NCBI GenBank assembly: GCA_030598625.1
Contig: JAUVPO010000043.1
Span: 1 to 10,100 of the forward strand
Direction of reading: 5' to 3'
DNA length: 10,100 nt
Origin: Deferribacteres bacterium
GTDB lineage: Bacteria > Nitrospirota > Thermodesulfovibrionia > UBA6902
Positions 6,462 through 10,100 of this stretch are shown piece after piece. The stretch's first letter is position 1; every line of letters begins with the position of its first letter. The translations under genes and the position numbers were made by a program. A model generated the notes under the pieces. That model was given only the letters and a program-made list of their open reading frames with translations. It ran no database searches and was not told the DNA's origin.

Positions 6462-8371
6462 TGGATAGAAAAACCTGTTTAAACAGACAGAAGAAGCTGC
6501 GCGTTTCCACCAAATTCGATCAAAGGCCCTTACCTGCCCCCCTCAGGACGTGTAAGCGGAGGCTTTTAAAGGGATTGAAACAATGGCAGGATTTTCAGTC
6601 TATGGCAGAACATTTCCTGCCTTATATCAGGAAAAACATCAAACACCTCATACTTGCCCAGCTTGCCGGTCTCAGTTATATCGTACTTGGCTTGCTGGAA
6701 CCATGGCCCCTTAAATTAATCTTTGACAACATCTTTCTCAATCAGCCCCTTCCCATTATTTTATCACCTGTTTTGGGGACATTTGCGGGGAAACCTTTCC
6801 TGTTTTTAAACATTCTGATCTTGGCCATTATAATGATTGCGCTTATACGCGGTGTTTTTTATTATTATCAACGACTTTTAACATCACGGGCCGGCCAGCA
6901 GATTTCGGCAAGTGTGCGAGTTGGTCTTTACAGTCACCTGCAGTCTCTCTCATTCAACTTTCATGATCGCAGGCGCACCGGTGACCTGCTTTCACGTCTT
7001 ACCACCGATATACGTATACTTCGGGAAATCCTCATCTCACTTCCTTTAACGATTGTTACGGAACTCTGCTTAATGCTTGGAATGTTGACCGTCATGTTCA
7101 TAATGGACTGGCAGCTCTCCCTAATTGCCCTTGCAGCGGTCCCGATGCTTGTATTATTACTGAAAAAATATCAGTTGCCAATGAAGAGCGCAATTCGAAA
7201 ACAGCGTAAACAGGAAGGCCATCTGGCAAGTATAGCTTCGGAGGTGCTCGGCGCTATCAAAATTGTACAGGGATTTCATCAGGAACACAGTGAAGTTGAA
7301 CGTTTTACCACGCATAATAAAAGCAGCCTCCGCTCCGGTCTTCGCGCGGCCCGTCTTGAAGCCAAATTCAAATGGGCCTCTGAATTGGCAGTCGCTCTTG
7401 TCACTGCCATAGTGCTTGGTGTTGCAGCGCGGAGGGTCCTTTCCGGGGTCCTTTCTCCGGGAGATATCCTTGTCTTTGTCGCATACTTAAAAACATTCAA
7501 CCGCCCCCTCCGCCGGATATCACGTTTATCTGAGAGGGCCGCTCGCGGTACAGCCTCGGGAGAGCGCATTCTCAATATATTAAGAATTGAGCCGTCAATC
7601 AGGGACGGAGTTAACGCTGTTCGCGCGCGGCGAGTTCAGGGAGAAGTTACCTGTAAGGATGTCAGTTTCAAATACAGAAACGGGCCGATTGTTTTAACTG
7701 ATATATCATTCCATATTAATTCAGGTGAGCGGGTAGCTATAACGGGTCCGACCGGATGCGGTAAGTCAACACTGGCAAGCTTACTGCCCAGATTTTACGA
7801 TCCTGTCAAAGGCGCTGTCCTGGTTGACGGAAAAGACATACAAAATTTCACAATCTCATCATTGCGCCGGAATATCAGTCTTGTGTTTCAGGAGCCGGTC
7901 CTTTTTGCAACGACCATAGCGGAAAATATCGCTTATGGAAAACCTGACGCCTCAAGGGAAGAAATTAAAAACGCCGCAAAGAGAGCGCGTATCCACGAAG
8001 TTATCGAAGCCCTGCCGGAAAAGTACGAGACTGTTCTCGGTGAAAGAGGAGGGACAATAAGTGGGGGACAGCGTCAATGTGTGTCTATTGCCCGCGCCAT
8101 TATTAAAAACACGCCGATAGTAATTCTGGACGAACCTACTTCCGGCCTGGACAGTCAATCCGCTGAACTGGTTATGGGCGCTTTGAGGGAACTAATGCAG
8201 GGAAAAACCATAATTATAATCAGTCATCAGATAGAAACGATCTCTAACGTCGATCGCGTGCTGGTACTGCAAAGAGGTTCTCTCATTCATGAAGGCACAC
8301 CTGAAAATATCTTATCTGATTATGGACCCTATCAAGGATTCAGATCACGGAAAACAGGGGGGATTAGTTAG
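6461..8371 (+). CDS. ABCB/MsbA-type ABC exporter, fused permease and ATPase half-transporter
   Basis: The 636-residue protein carries one six-helix permease domain and one nucleotide-binding domain, the size and layout of homodimeric type IV exporters such as MsbA or the beta-glucan exporter NdvA. Hydrophobic stretches lie at about 62-80, 112-135, 195-236 (two helices) and 306-345 (two helices). A basic N-terminal extension of about 60 residues precedes the first. The ATPase domain has a stacking Tyr 405, Walker A GPTGCGKST (429-437, Lys 435), Q-loop Gln 477, signature ISGGQRQ (SGGQ 534-537), Walker B with Asp 557 and catalytic Glu 558, and switch His 589, so it should hydrolyse ATP. The residue after SGGQRQ, usually Arg, is Cys 540. 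It lies between four glycosyltransferases and a kinase gene and overlaps both neighbours by one base, which points to export or flipping of the glycan or glycolipid they make. Lipid A-core flipping by a true MsbA cannot be excluded, but the context argues against a housekeeping role. Confidence 0.93.
   Translation: MDRKTCLNRQKKLRVSTKFDQRPLPAPLRTCKRRLLKGLKQWQDFQSMAEHFLPYIRKNIKHLILAQLAGLSYIVLGLLEPWPLKLIFDNIFLNQPLPIILSPVLGTFAGKPFLFLNILILAIIMIALIRGVFYYYQRLLTSRAGQQISASVRVGLYSHLQSLSFNFHDRRRTGDLLSRLTTDIRILREILISLPLTIVTELCLMLGMLTVMFIMDWQLSLIALAAVPMLVLLLKKYQLPMKSAIRKQRKQEGHLASIASEVLGAIKIVQGFHQEHSEVERFTTHNKSSLRSGLRAARLEAKFKWASELAVALVTAIVLGVAARRVLSGVLSPGDILVFVAYLKTFNRPLRRISRLSERAARGTASGERILNILRIEPSIRDGVNAVRARRVQGEVTCKDVSFKYRNGPIVLTDISFHINSGERVAITGPTGCGKSTLASLLPRFYDPVKGAVLVDGKDIQNFTISSLRRNISLVFQEPVLFATTIAENIAYGKPDASREEIKNAAKRARIHEVIEALPEKYETVLGERGGTISGGQRQCVSIARAIIKNTPIVILDEPTSGLDSQSAELVMGALRELMQGKTIIIISHQIETISNVDRVLVLQRGSLIHEGTPENILSDYGPYQGFRSRKTGGIS
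8356..8363 (+). promoter_or_regulatory. Ribosome binding site supporting GTG start at 8371
   Basis: AGGGGGGA lies seven bases before GTG 8371, in the last codons of the exporter. The junction reads TAGTG, so the exporter stop and the GTG start share one base. No in-frame ATG occurs until 8878, well inside the kinase N-lobe. Confidence 0.65.
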
Positions 8372-10100
8372 TGAATAATTCCGGAAAACCTCTTTTCCCC
8401 GGCCTTCAGACTGCCTTAAACATAGAATCAATCAGTTCACTTTTACAGGAAGTCTTAGATAGAGAGAGTCATCAAATCAGTATTCTCGAAGGGAAGATAC
8501 GGGACATAAAATATAATCCGGACAAAGAATATGTCCTTCTATATCGTTTCAAACTGAAAAACCGGACAACAACTCGAAACCACGAGCAGCTTTTAACCGC
8601 AAAAATCATAAGAAAAGATGCCACATTGCCGGATGACCCTTCAAAAAAAGGGACAACGCGCCGCCGGAATCCGGAGAAACCGTGGGTTCATAAACCCGTA
8701 ATAATCCTCCCAGGGCATAAAATAGTTTTATATCCTTTTCCGAACGATATAAAACTCCCATGGCTTATTGACGCTGTTAATCCCTATGTTATAAAAGAAC
8801 GTCTTAATAGAACATCAATATTTCAGAAAACAAGGGTACGAAAGATCAAGGTAGATTTACTCGGCTATATTCCACACATGCGGGCTTCTTTTTTGTATGA
8901 AATCCTGCTTGAAAACAGGGACACAAACCAGAGTGAATGGAAACAGGTCATTGGAAAAACCGATTGTTTTAAATCTCCGGACCGGTTGTTTGCCGGCGCA
9001 TGGGCATTGTGGAAGGCCGGCGAAGAGAGAATCGGGTTGGCGCGCCCGTTAGGATTCATAATGAATCCCCGCCTGACCCTCCAGGAAAAAATAAAAGGGG
9101 AACGTCTTGGAGTGCTGACACATTCACGATCTTTTAATACAATCATCCGAAACACCGCCCATGCAATTGCCCGTTTACATAGCCTTTCCTTTCCATTGAA
9201 AAAGACCCGGGAATTAAAAGATGAAATCAGGTCAATTGAACGATGGAGCAATGTACTTGCGGCAATCAGTCCCGACATGAAAAAGCGCATTGAATCTTTA
9301 TGTGGCAACTTGCTTCCGGAATTCGAAAGAAGGATGATAATTCGGGGACCTGTTCACGCGGATTTTCACCACACGAACGTGTTTGTTGATGGAACAAATA
9401 TATACTTAATTGACCTTGATGAGATGGCATATGGAGATCCAGGCCTGGACGTCGGACGTTTTTTATCTTCTCTCAGGATACCGTCTCTTCGTACCTTCGG
9501 GAAAATCAATGGTCTTGCCGACGAAAGCGAACTGTTTCTTGAGGAATATTTAAAAATCAGACCGGATAACGTGCAAAATATCCGTCTGTTCGAATCCGCT
9601 TCTCTTCTTACGGCTGCGGCATCGTCATTCAGATTGCAACGGCCTGACTGGGAAAACGAAGCGCACCTCCTGATAGAAGAAGCAGAAAACATTTTCAATT
9701 CAGCCAAAGGACATAAAAATATTACAGCGGTTATGTTCAGACAAAAATATCCGCAAATAGCCGCGCGTGATTGCTTGCACTGGGCGCTTGATGAGACTTA
9801 CATGCGCGCTGTTCTCAGCGCCGTTGTCCGAAAAGAATATGATGCGGAGCTATTATCCTGCAAGGTGTTAAAAATAAAAAAAATATCATCCGGCCATTAT
9901 GTTCGGTACAAGATTTACGGCAGGCGACAGGACAAGAAATGGAAAGCCGAACTAGACGGTCTGGTATCAAACAGAGAAAACGGGCAGTCGGTTTTCTCAC
10001 GTCTCTCCCTGGTAAAAAAATCCCTTCAACATACCGGGGCTTTTCTGTTTCTTCCTCAACCCATCGCATATCTTCCGGAGATAACGACAATAATCATAGA
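8371..10100 (+). CDS. Tandem APH-fold (phosphotransferase, PF01636-like) kinase, 3' partial
   Basis: From GTG 8371 the frame is open for 576 codons to the window end. Residues 1-~455 form one protein-kinase-like phosphotransferase domain. The N-lobe includes a candidate ATP-binding Lys 78 (TAKIIRK). The C-lobe has the catalytic loop HADFHHTN (His 329, Asp 331, Asn 336) and the metal-binding segment LIDLDEMAYGDPGLDVG (Asp 348), as in aminoglycoside, choline and homoserine kinase relatives. From about residue 465 a second copy begins. ALDETYMRAVLSAVV and VLKIKKISSGHYVRYKIYG repeat the pattern of ALNIESISSLLQEVL and KIRDIKYNPDKEYVLLYRF in the first. A segment with LPQPIAYLPE follows, like the N-lobe to C-lobe passage of the first domain (ARPLGFIMN). 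The second catalytic loop would lie beyond the window. No signal peptide or membrane helix is seen. Coupling to a sugar exporter suggests phosphorylation of a sugar, glycan or carrier; antibiotic resistance is less likely. The substrate is unknown. Confidence 0.85.
   Translation, partial: MNNSGKPLFPGLQTALNIESISSLLQEVLDRESHQISILEGKIRDIKYNPDKEYVLLYRFKLKNRTTTRNHEQLLTAKIIRKDATLPDDPSKKGTTRRRNPEKPWVHKPVIILPGHKIVLYPFPNDIKLPWLIDAVNPYVIKERLNRTSIFQKTRVRKIKVDLLGYIPHMRASFLYEILLENRDTNQSEWKQVIGKTDCFKSPDRLFAGAWALWKAGEERIGLARPLGFIMNPRLTLQEKIKGERLGVLTHSRSFNTIIRNTAHAIARLHSLSFPLKKTRELKDEIRSIERWSNVLAAISPDMKKRIESLCGNLLPEFERRMIIRGPVHADFHHTNVFVDGTNIYLIDLDEMAYGDPGLDVGRFLSSLRIPSLRTFGKINGLADESELFLEEYLKIRPDNVQNIRLFESASLLTAAASSFRLQRPDWENEAHLLIEEAENIFNSAKGHKNITAVMFRQKYPQIAARDCLHWALDETYMRAVLSAVVRKEYDAELLSCKVLKIKKISSGHYVRYKIYGRRQDKKWKAELDGLVSNRENGQSVFSRLSLVKKSLQHTGAFLFLPQPIAYLPEITTIII

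Noticed and set aside
8865..10090. Three antisense open frames (8865-9308, 9366-9707, 9815-10090) as real genes.
   Set aside because: They lie opposite the continuous + strand kinase frame, whose motifs are clear, and they show no recognisable domain.
8371..10100. Classification as an aminoglycoside resistance gene because of the APH-like motifs.
   Set aside because: The fold is shared by many small-molecule kinases. The tandem layout, length and coupling to a glycan exporter are unlike known resistance enzymes.

Overview
The window looks like an accessory stretch of a bacterial chromosome. A PAS-rich sensor protein ending in ITERKKM/ITDRKKT-type linkers, a 23S-intervening-sequence-type four-helix-bundle gene with GGTTCAC repeats, and a dense glycosyltransferase operon together suggest an environmental Nitrospirota or Desulfobacterota-like organism. 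That assignment is inference from gene style only; nothing in the window is a phylogenetic marker. All supported genes are on the + strand.

Region 1 (1-1148) is visibly AT-rich. It holds the end of a receiver-PAS-PAS signalling protein that began before the window. The frame closes at a TAG (993-995). The next 50 codons still resemble the linker and H-box of a HisKA_2-type histidine kinase, interrupted by a second TAG (1026-1028) and ended by TGA (1146-1148). The kinase catalytic domain is absent, so this is a decayed hybrid sensor kinase.

Region 2 (1149-1514) is a scar-like stretch. It contains a 64-bp element bounded by imperfect inverted repeats, a run of GGTTCAC-like 7-mers, the first ~33 codons of a four-helix-bundle (S23/IVP) gene, and an inverted copy of the GGTTCAC motif just after the truncation.

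Region 3 (1515-10100, running off the right end) is a tight operon of higher GC. It has two paralogous MurG-like GT-B glycosyltransferases (COG4671 type), two different GT4-family glycosyltransferases, a six-helix ABCB/MsbA-type half exporter with its own ATPase domain, and a large gene starting at GTG 8371. The last gene has no in-frame stop to the window end. It encodes an aminoglycoside-phosphotransferase-fold (APH/PF01636-like) kinase domain followed by what looks like the N-lobe of a second such domain. Four of the five junctions overlap (14, 4, 1 and 1 nt), implying translational coupling.

A reasonable reading of the operon is a pathway in which four glycosyltransferases build an oligosaccharide or glycolipid, the ABC exporter moves it across the inner membrane, and the tandem kinase phosphorylates the glycan, a sugar precursor or a carrier. 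The product is unknown; no initiating phosphoglycosyl transferase, Wzx/Wzy, Wzm/Wzt or ligase gene is in the window. The double-kinase gene and its coupling to the exporter are the most unusual points.
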